Shown here: positions 8,887 to 16,741 of the stretch, piece by piece
Numbering within the stretch: the first letter of the stretch is position 1
Layout: the number at the start of each line of letters is the position of its first letter
Assembly (NCBI GenBank): GCA_963764665.1
Contig: CAVXTL010000009.1
Location: forward strand, 17,650-81,649
Source of the DNA: JACVRW01 sp963764665
Lineage (GTDB): Bacteria; Actinomycetota; Thermoleophilia; Solirubrobacterales; Thermoleophilaceae
DNA: 64,000 nucleotides
Direction: 5' to 3'
Program-made: the position numbers and the translations under genes
The notes under the pieces: model-generated
Database searches by the model: none
What the model was told of the DNA's origin: nothing
What the model saw: the letters and a program-made list of their open reading frames with translations, nothing else

Positions 8887-9134
8887 ACCCGAGCGGCGCG
8901 CGCCGCCTTGGCGCCCCCCGGCCGGTGGCCGTCAGAACGGACGAGCGCGGCGTGCCGATCGCCGTCGCGGGGGTGGCGGTCGAGGGGGTCAGGGAGGAGT
9001 GGGTGGTGGAGGATCGCTGGTGGACGCCGCGCCCGCTGCGGCGCCGCTATTTCGAGCTCGTGCTCGCAAATGGACGCAATGCGGTCGTCTTCCGCGATCT
9101 CGTGGCCGGGAAATGGCTGTCCCAGCGGGCGTGA
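8883..9134 (+). CDS. Small imuB-linked protein (DUF6504-like)
   Basis: Protein of 83 aa starting at GTG 8883, overlapping the imuB stop (GTGA), so translated with it. It is rich in Trp, Arg and Val, with EEWVVEDRWWTPRPLRRRYF and VVFRDLVAGKWLS, suggesting a small all-beta fold. From memory, proteins of this type (DUF6504) often sit beside imuB and dnaE2 in actinobacteria. The function is unknown. Coupling to imuB and the shared LexA box suggest an accessory role in translesion synthesis, which is inference. Confidence 0.65.
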   Translation: MNPSGARRLGAPRPVAVRTDERGVPIAVAGVAVEGVREEWVVEDRWWTPRPLRRRYFELVLANGRNAVVFRDLVAGKWLSQRA

Positions 9135-9223
9135 CTAAACACCCTGCGCCGGCCCGCCGATAACTAACAAGTGCCGCGGCCATCGCGCTTGCCTGTCATC
9201 CGTTTTTCGCTGGGTGGAATCCC

Positions 9224-10816
9224 GTGCTGAACACGGGATCCCTGACCGTGATCGGCAGGCTGGGCGCCATGTTCGAGCGCACCGCGTCGGTGCGCACCGA
9301 AGAGGACCTCCAGCACGTGCTGTGGCAGGTGGCGCACACGATCGGCGAGACGCTCGGCTACCGCGCCGTGGTGGTGAACATCTACCGGCCGGCCTTCGAC
9401 GACATGTTCACGGCGGCCGCGGTGGGCTCCGACGACTCGGTCGAGCTGCTGCTCGGCCAGACCACGCTGCGGGAGAGCTGGATGCCCCTGTTCGCGCCCG
9501 GGTTCGAGCGGCGAGGCGCCTACTTCGTCCAGCAGGGCGAGTTCGACTGGGACCGGATTCCCGGTCGCACATACACGCCGGAGATCGAGCCCACGGACGA
9601 CCCCGACGCCTGGCAGGCGGACGACGCGCTCTTCGTGCCGCTCCGCGGCACCAGCGGGAAGCTCCTCGGAGTGGTGTCGGTGGACGAGCCCGAGAACGGG
9701 CGCCGGCCGAGCGACGCGGACCTCGACGCCCTCGTGGCCGCCTCCAGGCACGCGGCCCTGGCGATCCGGATCGCGCAGGACGTGGCCTCGGCGGCACAGC
9801 ACCAGCGGATGCTCGAGCACGTGCTCGAGGTGTCGGCCCGGCTGGCCCAGGCGGGTGACGTGCCGGCCCTCCTCCAGTCGGTGTGCGACGGCATCCGCGA
9901 CGCGCTCGCCTTCGACAAGGTCGTGATCGAGCTGGCCGACGAGCCGCGCGGCACGCTAGTGCCGGTGGCCGCCGCCGGCTGGATGGTGGACGCCCCGGCC
10001 GTGAACCCGGGCATGAGCATGGACTCCTTCGCGCCCCTCTTCACCCCCGAGTTTGAGGTGGCGGGCTGCTACCTCGTCCCGCACGACGCCGCCGAGATCC
10101 GCCTCGGCCCCAAGAGCATCGAGTACCAGTCCGAGCTGAACGGCCGCGGGCCGCACGCGTGGAACCGCCACTGGCTGCTCGTGCCGCTGTCGGAGCCGGA
10201 CGGGCGCCGGATCGGACTGATCTGGGTGGACGACCCGCGCGACCGGCTGCTGCCGTCGCGCACCCGGATGCAGGCGTTGCGGCTGTTCGCCAACCAGGCC
10301 ATGTCGGCGCTCCACTCGGCAGATCAGGTGGTGCGGCTGCGCTACGAGGCCACCCACGACCCGCTCACCTCGCTTCCCAACCGGCGCGCGCTGCTGGCGC
10401 GGCTGCCGCAGGAGGTCGAGGCGAGCAAGCGCGCGGCCGGGACCTTCTCGCTCGTGCTCTGCGACATGGACAACCTGAAGACGCTGAACGACACGCTCGG
10501 GCACGAGGCGGGCGACGTGGCCCTGAAGCTCCTGGCGGGCGCGCTGCGCAGCGGGCTGCGCCGGGGCGACGACGCCTACCGGCTCGGCGGTGACGAGTTC
10601 GCGGTGGTGCTGCCCGGAGCGTCGCGGCTGGACGCGGAACGGGTCACGCGCCGGCTGCGCGAGGCCACCGCCGCCTGCGCCGCGGAGCCGGTGAAGGCGA
10701 TCGAGGCGAGCTTCGGCATCGCCGTCCACGAGGCCGACGAGCCGCCGGACCGGCTGATGGCCCGCGCCGACGAGGCGCTCTACGGGGAGAAGCGCAGGCG
10801 CGAGTCGGCGGCCTGA
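9224..10816 (+). CDS. GAF-GAF-GGDEF diguanylate cyclase
   Basis: Soluble protein of 530 aa. Two related GAF-type sensor domains (about residues 15-190 and 195-375) share an LL(F/L)VPL-...-W-VDDP-like pattern. They are followed by a GGDEF domain (about 380-525). The catalytic RLGGDEFAVVLPGA lies near residue 450, and an inhibitory I-site RxxD (RRGD) stands nine residues upstream, so an active, product-inhibited c-di-GMP synthase is expected. There is no membrane segment or EAL domain. It stands alone between the SOS genes, and no LexA box is seen in front of it. Confidence 0.9.
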   Translation: MLNTGSLTVIGRLGAMFERTASVRTEEDLQHVLWQVAHTIGETLGYRAVVVNIYRPAFDDMFTAAAVGSDDSVELLLGQTTLRESWMPLFAPGFERRGAYFVQQGEFDWDRIPGRTYTPEIEPTDDPDAWQADDALFVPLRGTSGKLLGVVSVDEPENGRRPSDADLDALVAASRHAALAIRIAQDVASAAQHQRMLEHVLEVSARLAQAGDVPALLQSVCDGIRDALAFDKVVIELADEPRGTLVPVAAAGWMVDAPAVNPGMSMDSFAPLFTPEFEVAGCYLVPHDAAEIRLGPKSIEYQSELNGRGPHAWNRHWLLVPLSEPDGRRIGLIWVDDPRDRLLPSRTRMQALRLFANQAMSALHSADQVVRLRYEATHDPLTSLPNRRALLARLPQEVEASKRAAGTFSLVLCDMDNLKTLNDTLGHEAGDVALKLLAGALRSGLRRGDDAYRLGGDEFAVVLPGASRLDAERVTRRLREATAACAAEPVKAIEASFGIAVHEADEPPDRLMARADEALYGEKRRRESAA

Positions 10817-10834
10817 GGTCGGCCCGCGGGTTTG

Positions 10835-12007
10835 TCAGGGCCGTGGCGACCAGGCGGCGTGGCCGTCGATGCCGGCCGTGTTGGTGAGGTTGGTCTGGTC
10901 GCTCCCGTCGGCGTCCATCGCGTAGATCTCCTGGTTGCCGTCGCGCATGCTCATGAAGGCGATCTTGGTGCCGTCAGGCGACCAGGCCGGCTCGAAATCG
11001 ACGGCCGGGTTGGCAGTGAGGTTGGTGGGGTTGGAGCCGTCGGCGTCCATCGCGTAGATCTCGAAGTTGCCGTCGCTGTCGCTGATGAAGGCGATCTTGG
11101 TGCCGTCAGGTGACCAGGCCGGCCCGAAGTCGTAGCCCGCGCGGTTGCTGACGTTGGTGGGGTTGGAGCCGTCGGCGTCCATCACGTAGACCTCTCCGTT
11201 GCCGGTGCGGGCGGTGGCGAAGGCGATCCTGGTGCCGTCAGGGGACCAGGAAGGCCCGGTGTCGTCGCTGCCGTTGTTGGTGAGGTTGATCTGGTTGCCG
11301 CCGTCGGCGTCCATCACGAAGATCTCGTTGTTGCCGCCGTGGTTGCCGACGAAGGCGATCTTGGTGCCGTCAGGCGACCAGGCCGGCGCGAAGTCGTGAG
11401 CCTCGTTGTCGGTGAGGTTGGTCTGGTTGCTCCCGTCGGCGTCCATCACGTAGACCTCCTGGTCGCCGCCGTAGTTGATGGCGTAGGCGATCTTGGTCCC
11501 TTCGGGCGACCAGGCCGGGTCGAAGTCATTGCCCACGATGTTGGTGAGGTTGGTTTGGTCGCTCCCGGCGGCGTCCATCGCGTAGATCTCCAGGTTTCCG
11601 GTGCGGTCCGTGGTGAAGGCGATTCCGGAGGTGCCCCCGGCGGGTTTGGTGGTGAAGGTGCGGTTGGTCTGGCAGACGACCCTGGCGGGGTCTTCTTCCT
11701 CGTCCTTGACGCAGAGCTGGAAGTGGTAGGTGGTGTCGGCGTCGAGGCCGGCGACCGGCTGGGACACCCGGTGCGGCTGGTCGTCCGCGATCGCGATGGT
11801 GCGATGTGGGGTCTCGGCTCCGTAATCGGTGGTCTCGCCGTAGCGCCACCAGAACTCGGTGTCGCCGGCGAAGCTCGAGTAGATGTCGGCGTTCAGCGTC
11901 GCGCCCGTGTCCGACAGGTACGTCGTGGGCTTCGGATCGCCCGCGGCGCAGCCGGCGATCAACAGCACGACAAGCACAGCGGCGGCGGCGGCGAGGCCAC
12001 GACTCAT
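10835..12007 (-). CDS. PD40 beta-propeller lipoprotein (TolB-like repeats)
   Basis: Exported protein of 390 aa with a lipoprotein signal (MSRGLAAAAAVLVVLLIAGC, lipobox LIAGC). An N-terminal fibronectin-like module (about 25-125) contains FWWRYGETTDYG and YHFQLCVKDEEEDP. Then come six PD40/WD40-like blades, each with AWSPDGTKIAF and EIYAMDADGSN. This is the TolB C-terminal propeller fold without the TolB N-terminal domain, which fits a cell-surface binding or scaffold protein. The N-terminal module recurs in the genes at 58444-59850 and 61552-62230. The gene faces dnaE2 head-to-head. Confidence 0.85.
   Translation of the reverse strand: MSRGLAAAAAVLVVLLIAGCAAGDPKPTTYLSDTGATLNADIYSSFAGDTEFWWRYGETTDYGAETPHRTIAIADDQPHRVSQPVAGLDADTTYHFQLCVKDEEEDPARVVCQTNRTFTTKPAGGTSGIAFTTDRTGNLEIYAMDAAGSDQTNLTNIVGNDFDPAWSPEGTKIAYAINYGGDQEVYVMDADGSNQTNLTDNEAHDFAPAWSPDGTKIAFVGNHGGNNEIFVMDADGGNQINLTNNGSDDTGPSWSPDGTRIAFATARTGNGEVYVMDADGSNPTNVSNRAGYDFGPAWSPDGTKIAFISDSDGNFEIYAMDADGSNPTNLTANPAVDFEPAWSPDGTKIAFMSMRDGNQEIYAMDADGSDQTNLTNTAGIDGHAAWSPRP
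10847..11640. repeat. Tandem 132-bp repeats encoding propeller blades
   Basis: Six units with a constant 132-bp (44-codon) period. The marker GATCTTGGTGCCGTCAGG, or a one-base variant of it, begins near 10961, 11093, 11225, 11357 and 11489. The units are much more alike in DNA than protein conservation needs, which suggests recent duplication or gene conversion. Confidence 0.85.
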
Positions 12008-12107
12008 TTTTCACATCTCCCCTGCTAGGGACCCGGAGGGCGTCGAACGAACGTAACCCAACCCGCGGGGAGGTGCGCCAGGCAACCCTGCACCCTTGAC
12101 CGGAATG

Positions 12108-12121
12108 CGAACATGTGTTCG
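12108..12121. promoter_or_regulatory. LexA (SOS) box of dnaE2
   Basis: CGAACATGTGTTCG, identical to the imuB operator; the shared stretch is ATGCGAACATGTGTTCGT. Its last base is the first base of the preferred dnaE2 start codon (GTG 12121). A TTGACC at 12096-12101 could be the -35. LexA bound here would cover the promoter and the start codon. Confidence 0.9.
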
Positions 12122-15100
12122 TGTCCTACGTGGAGCTCCATTGCCACTCCGCTTACTCGTTCCTCGACGGGGCATCGCACCCCACAGAGCTTGCGGGGGT
12201 CGCCGCCGAACAGGGCCACGGCGCCCTGGCGCTGACCGACCACGACGGCCTTCACGGCGCCATGGAGATGGCGGGCGCGCTGCGCGCCCTCGGGGTGCGC
12301 CCGATCACCGGAGCGGAGCTCACGCTCGACGACGGCACCCACCTCACGCTCCTGTGCGAGACCCGCCAGGGGTATACGAACCTCTGCCGGCTGATCACCT
12401 CTGCCCACTGGCGCACCCGGCGCTGGGCGCGCGAGGGCTGGACCGAGCCGGCGCCCGGCGTGCGCGCAGGGAGGCGGCCCGGCCAGGACCCGCTCGACGA
12501 CCAGCCGGCAGTGACGCTCGAGGAGATCGAGCACCACGCCGAGGGGCTCGTGTGCCTGTCGGGCTGCGCCCGCGACGGTGCGGTGGCCAGCCGGGTGGAG
12601 GCGGGCGACCATCCCGGCGCGGCCGCGGTCGCGCGCAGGCTGCTGCGGGCCTTCGGGCCTGAGCGCCTGCGCATAGAGCTCCAGCGGCCCTTCGCCCGCA
12701 ACGACCGCCGCCGCAACCGACTGCTCGGCGAGCTGGCCGAGCGGCTCGGGGTGCCGTGCGTGGCCACCGGCAACGTGCACGTCCACGCGTTCGAGCGCGT
12801 GGCGCTCCAGGACGCGATGGTGGCCGTCCGCCTCGGCGCCACCCTCGACGAGACGGAGCCCAGGCGGCGCGGCAACTCCTCTCACGTGCTCGCCCCGCCC
12901 GAGCGGATGGCCGAGCGTTTCCGCGAGCATCCCGGCGCAGTGGCCGAGACCGGCCGGCTGGCGGAGCGCCTGCGCTTCGACCTCACCGAGGACCTCGGCT
13001 ACCGCTACCCCGGGTCGGAGGACGAGACCGCCGACCGGCGCCTGGCCGAGCTGTGCGGGTCGCGCATGGACGAGCGCTACGGCCGCCGGAGCATCCGAGC
13101 GGCTGCCGAGGGCAGGCTCGAGGAGGAGCTGCGCGTGATCCGCCACCTCGGGCTGTCCGGCTTCTTCCTCCTTCATCGCGACCTGCTCGAGCTGGCGCGG
13201 GAGGTGGCGGTGGACGTGCGCGGCCCCGAATCCGCCCGCCGGCTGCTGCCGCCCGGTCGCGGTCGCGGCTCGAGCGTGTCGTCGATCGTCTGCTACCTCA
13301 CCGGCCTCTCGCATGTGGACCCGGTGGAGAACGAGCTGTTCCTCGGGCGCTTCCTGAACGAGGAGCTCACCGCGCTCCCGGACATCGACCTCGACTTCCC
13401 GCGTGACGTGCGCGACGTGCTCATCCCGCGCGTGCACGACCGCTACGGGCGCGATCGCTGTGCGCTGGTGGCCGCGTTCGCCACCTTCCAGGTGCGCTCG
13501 GCGGTGCGCGACTTCGCGAAGGCGCTGGGGCTGCCGCCGGGCGAGATCGAGCGGCTGGCCCGCGCCGTGGACCCCTGGAAGACCCGCAACGACATCGAGG
13601 GCGACGTGCCGCCCGGCCGCTCGCCGCGCTGGGAGGCGCTCGTACGGCTCGCGCGCGACGCCTGGAGCCTCCCGCGCCACCAGTCCCAGCATCCCGGCGG
13701 CATGGTCATCTCCACGCAGCCGCTGATCGACCTCTGTCCCGTCCAGCCGGCGTCGATGGAGGGACGCCAGATGGTGCAGTGGGACAAGGACTCCTGCGGC
13801 GACGCGGGCTTCCTCAAGATCGACCTGCTCGGCCTGGGGATGCTCTCGGCGGTCGAGCGCTGCGTGGACGAGATCGCCCGCGTCCGGGGCGAGCGGATCG
13901 ACCTCTCGCGCATCCCCTACGACGACAAGGAGGTCTACGGGAGCATCCAGGAGGCGGAGACGATGGGCGTCTTCCAGATCGAGAGCCGGGCCCAGATGCA
14001 GAGCCTCGTGCGCACCCGCCCGGAGAACCTCGACGACCTCACGGTCCAGGTGGCGCTGGTGCGCCCCGGGCCGATCCAGGGCGGCGCGGTGCATCCCTAC
14101 ATCGAGCGCCGCAAGCGGCTGCGCGAGGACCCCTCGTTCCAGGTGCCCTACCTGCACCCCTCGCTCGAGCCGGTGCTGCGCGACACCCTCGGGGCGATCG
14201 TCTTCCAGGATCAGGTCCTGGAGGTGGCGATGGCCTTCGCGGGCTTCCGGGCAGGCGAGGCCGAGGGGCTGCGCCGGGCGATGAGCCGGCGCCGCTCGGA
14301 GGCGGCCATCCGCGCCTACGAGGAGAAGTTCGTGGCCGGCGCGATGGCCAACAGCGCCTCGCGCGAGGTGGCCGAAAAGGTCTGGTCGCAGATCGTCGGC
14401 TTCTCCGGGTTCGGCTTCCCCAAGGCGCACTCGGCGGCCTTCGGCCTGCTCGCCTACCAGTCCACCTGGCTGCGGGTGCACTACGGGCCGGAGTTCCTGT
14501 GCGCGTTGCTGAACGAGCAGCCGATGGGGTTCTACCCGCCGGACACGCTTGTGCACGAGGCGCAGAGGCGAGGGATGGCCGTGCTGCCGCCGTCGGTGGT
14601 GCTGAGCGCGGCGGAGTGCCGGGTCGAGCGTGTTGGCCTTGGCGCGCGGGGCCTGTCTCCGGCAGCGATCACCGTTCCAGCTCGCAAGCTCACTGATCCG
14701 GTAATCGCCGCCGTCGCCACCCGCGCGAGGGGCGCCGCGGCTGATGAGCCTGTCCGGCCGGGGTTTGGGTTTGAGCGGAAAAACACTGAGGGTCCTGGCC
14801 TCGCCGTCCGGGTCGGCCTCGGCTACGTCAACGGTGTTCGGGAGCAGGAGGTGCGGGCCATGGTCGAGGAGCGGGAGCGGGGTGGGGGCTGGCGCTCGCT
14901 CGGGGACCTCGCCGGGCGCTCGGGTGCGTTCGCCGAGACGCTCGGCCGGCTCGCCTGGGCCGGGGCGTGCGACGAGCTGGTGGACGGCGCGGAGGAGTCA
15001 CGGCGCCGGCGGGCGCTGTGGGAGCTTGGGGTGGCGGTGCCGGGCAACTCGGTGCCGGAGGGCACCCAGCTCGCCCTACCGCTCGACCCCCATGAGGGGC

Positions 15101-15618
15101 CCGAGCTTCGCGCCCTGTCTGCCTGGGAGCGGATGCTGGCCGACTACGGGTCCACCGGGATCACGCTGCGTGAGCATCCACTGGAGCTGATGCGGCCGAG
15201 CCTGCCGGGCGACCTGCGCACGAGCGAGGAGCTCGAGCGCCACCAGGACGGGAGGCGGGTGAGGGTGGCCGGCCTGGTGGTGGCCCGCCAGCGGCCCGCG
15301 ACCGCCAAGGGAGTCACGTTCATGCTGCTCGAGGACGAGCGCGGCACGATCAACCTCATCATCCCCCCGCCGGTCTACGAGCGCTTCAGGCTGGCCGTGC
15401 GGTCAGAGCCGCTGCTGCTGGCCACCGGTCGTCTCGAGCGCCGCGAGGGCACGATGAACGTGGTGGTGGACCGGATCGAGCGCCTCGAGCGCCCCGACCT
15501 GCCGCGCGCAGAGATCAAGCACATCGAGCCGCGCCGCTCCTGGAGCACCGAGACCCAGGAGGAGGCCGACCTGCGGGCGGTGGTGCCGGTGGCCAACAGC
15601 TTCGGGAGGCGCGGCTGA
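12121..15618 (+). CDS. dnaE2: Error-prone DNA polymerase DnaE2
   Basis: C-family polymerase of 1165 aa used for SOS mutagenesis. An N-terminal PHP domain (VELHCHSAYSFLDGASHP, ALTDHDGLHG) is followed by the polymerase core with catalytic LPDIDLDF (Asp 421/423) and PGRGRGSSVSSIVCYLTGLS. HhH and OB-fold regions (VRVAGLVVARQRPATAKG) complete it. GTG 12121 gives the usual M-x-Y-x-E-L start; an alternative GTG at 12115 lies inside the LexA box. About 55 residues (roughly 839-893) between the fingers region and the HhH domain have no equivalent in typical family members. They are largely encoded by a repeat also found after the stop codon. The frame stays open, so the protein may still work. Confidence 0.94.
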   Translation: MSYVELHCHSAYSFLDGASHPTELAGVAAEQGHGALALTDHDGLHGAMEMAGALRALGVRPITGAELTLDDGTHLTLLCETRQGYTNLCRLITSAHWRTRRWAREGWTEPAPGVRAGRRPGQDPLDDQPAVTLEEIEHHAEGLVCLSGCARDGAVASRVEAGDHPGAAAVARRLLRAFGPERLRIELQRPFARNDRRRNRLLGELAERLGVPCVATGNVHVHAFERVALQDAMVAVRLGATLDETEPRRRGNSSHVLAPPERMAERFREHPGAVAETGRLAERLRFDLTEDLGYRYPGSEDETADRRLAELCGSRMDERYGRRSIRAAAEGRLEEELRVIRHLGLSGFFLLHRDLLELAREVAVDVRGPESARRLLPPGRGRGSSVSSIVCYLTGLSHVDPVENELFLGRFLNEELTALPDIDLDFPRDVRDVLIPRVHDRYGRDRCALVAAFATFQVRSAVRDFAKALGLPPGEIERLARAVDPWKTRNDIEGDVPPGRSPRWEALVRLARDAWSLPRHQSQHPGGMVISTQPLIDLCPVQPASMEGRQMVQWDKDSCGDAGFLKIDLLGLGMLSAVERCVDEIARVRGERIDLSRIPYDDKEVYGSIQEAETMGVFQIESRAQMQSLVRTRPENLDDLTVQVALVRPGPIQGGAVHPYIERRKRLREDPSFQVPYLHPSLEPVLRDTLGAIVFQDQVLEVAMAFAGFRAGEAEGLRRAMSRRRSEAAIRAYEEKFVAGAMANSASREVAEKVWSQIVGFSGFGFPKAHSAAFGLLAYQSTWLRVHYGPEFLCALLNEQPMGFYPPDTLVHEAQRRGMAVLPPSVVLSAAECRVERVGLGARGLSPAAITVPARKLTDPVIAAVATRARGAAADEPVRPGFGFERKNTEGPGLAVRVGLGYVNGVREQEVRAMVEERERGGGWRSLGDLAGRSGAFAETLGRLAWAGACDELVDGAEESRRRRALWELGVAVPGNSVPEGTQLALPLDPHEGPELRALSAWERMLADYGSTGITLREHPLELMRPSLPGDLRTSEELERHQDGRRVRVAGLVVARQRPATAKGVTFMLLEDERGTINLIIPPPVYERFRLAVRSEPLLLATGRLERREGTMNVVVDRIERLERPDLPRAEIKHIEPRRSWSTETQEEADLRAVVPVANSFGRRG
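14636..14730 (+). repeat. 95-bp palindrome-containing repeat, copy A, in frame within dnaE2
   Basis: Matches copy B (15620-15714) at 93 of 95 positions; the differences are at 14678 and 14695. It contains an imperfect stem: CGGCAGCGATCACCG (14660-14674) pairs with CGGTAATCGCCGCCG (14699-14713), and a small AGCT-CGCA-AGCT hairpin lies in its loop. It is translated as part of dnaE2 (residues about 839-870) without breaking the frame. Confidence 0.92.
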
Positions 15619-15619
15619 C

Positions 15620-15714
15620 GCCTTGGCGCGCGGGGCCTGTCTCCGGCAGCGATCACCGTTCGAGCTCGCAAGCTCACTCATCCGGTAATCGCCGCCGTCG
15701 CCACCCGCGCGAGG
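15620..15714 (+). repeat. 95-bp palindrome-containing repeat, copy B, after dnaE2
   Basis: Same orientation as copy A and exactly 984 bp downstream, starting 2 nt after the dnaE2 stop. The inner hairpin is better here (GAGCT-CGCA-AGCTC). The rest of the 208-nt gap to the next gene holds nothing else recognisable. It may serve as transcript-end structure but lacks a U tract. Confidence 0.92.
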
Positions 15715-15829
15715 AGCGTCCCCGCTTGACGGATTACTCGAATGCGTTCGGTGGAGGGACGGGCGTCACGGGTGCCTGGAGGCATCGCCCAGCGCGCCCA
15801 AGCTCCCGGACCGTCACCATTCGCCGGTG

Positions 15830-16741
15830 ATGTCAGGCCGCATCGTCGTCGGCACGTCCAGCTGGGCCGATCCGGGCTTCGTCAAGGATTGGTATCCGCC
15901 GAAGCTCCCGGCCAAGGAACGACTGCCGTTCTACTCCCAGCGCTTCGAGGCGGTGGAGCTGAACGCGAGCTTCTACGCCATTCCCGACCGCAACGTGGTC
16001 CGCGGCTGGGTGGACGCCACGCCGGACCACTTCACCTTCGACGTGAAGGTGCACCGGGCGCTGTCCAGGCACTCCGCCCAGATCGACTCCCTGCCCCCGG
16101 ACCTGCGCGACGACGTGAAGACGAACGAGCGCGGCCGGGTGCTGCTCACCGAGGAGCTCGAGGAGACGCTGGCCCGGCGGCTGGTGGAGGAGACCGCGCC
16201 GCTGGCCGAGGCCGGCAAGCTGGGCGCCTTTCTCATTCAGATGACCCCGGCGTTCGCGCCGGGCAAGCGCGAGCTGAGCGAGCTCGACAACCTGGTTTCC
16301 GTGCTGCGCTCGCGACCGGTGGCGATCGAGCTACGGCACCGCGCCTGGGTTTCGAAGGACCGCATCGACGCCACGCTCGGGTGGTTTAGCGACCGGGGGG
16401 TGGCGTTCGTCTGTGTGGACGCGCCGCCGGGAGAGCACGTGCCGATCATGCCGCCGATAGACGCCGCGACCCGGGACGACCTGGCCTACTTCCGCATCCA
16501 CGGGCGCAACACGGACGGCTACATGACCGGCAAGACCGTGGCCGAGCGATTCGGCTGGCGCTACGAGGACCACGAGCTCGAGGAGATCGGCGAGCGCACG
16601 CGAGCGCTCGCGGAGAGCGCCGGCGAGGTGCACGTGCTGTTCAACAACAACCGCGACGACGACGCGCCCACCGCCGCCCTGCGGTTCCGCGCGCTGCTGG
16701 GCCAGGAGCCCACCGCGGAGGAGCAGCTGACCCTTGAGTGA
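15830..16741 (+). CDS. DUF72 (YecE-like) TIM-barrel protein
   Basis: Protein of 303 aa with the DUF72 signatures: IVVGTSSWADPGFV at the start, FEAVELNASFYAIP, a central AFLIQMTPAF, a late YFRIHGRN and terminal VHVLFNNN. The family folds as a TIM barrel and has no established biochemical role. GTG 15827 directly precedes ATG 15830 and either could start it. Its end overlaps the next gene by 8 nt. Confidence 0.88.
   Translation: MSGRIVVGTSSWADPGFVKDWYPPKLPAKERLPFYSQRFEAVELNASFYAIPDRNVVRGWVDATPDHFTFDVKVHRALSRHSAQIDSLPPDLRDDVKTNERGRVLLTEELEETLARRLVEETAPLAEAGKLGAFLIQMTPAFAPGKRELSELDNLVSVLRSRPVAIELRHRAWVSKDRIDATLGWFSDRGVAFVCVDAPPGEHVPIMPPIDAATRDDLAYFRIHGRNTDGYMTGKTVAERFGWRYEDHELEEIGERTRALAESAGEVHVLFNNNRDDDAPTAALRFRALLGQEPTAEEQLTLE

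Noticed and set aside
10832..12028. Plus-strand Gly/Val/Arg-rich repeat ORFs
   Set aside because: They are the antisense of the 132-bp propeller repeats and have no independent start context.
12025..14556. 843-aa open frame on the minus strand
   Set aside because: It is antisense to dnaE2, His/Arg/Ala-rich, without any recognisable motif. Long mirror frames arise from high GC3.
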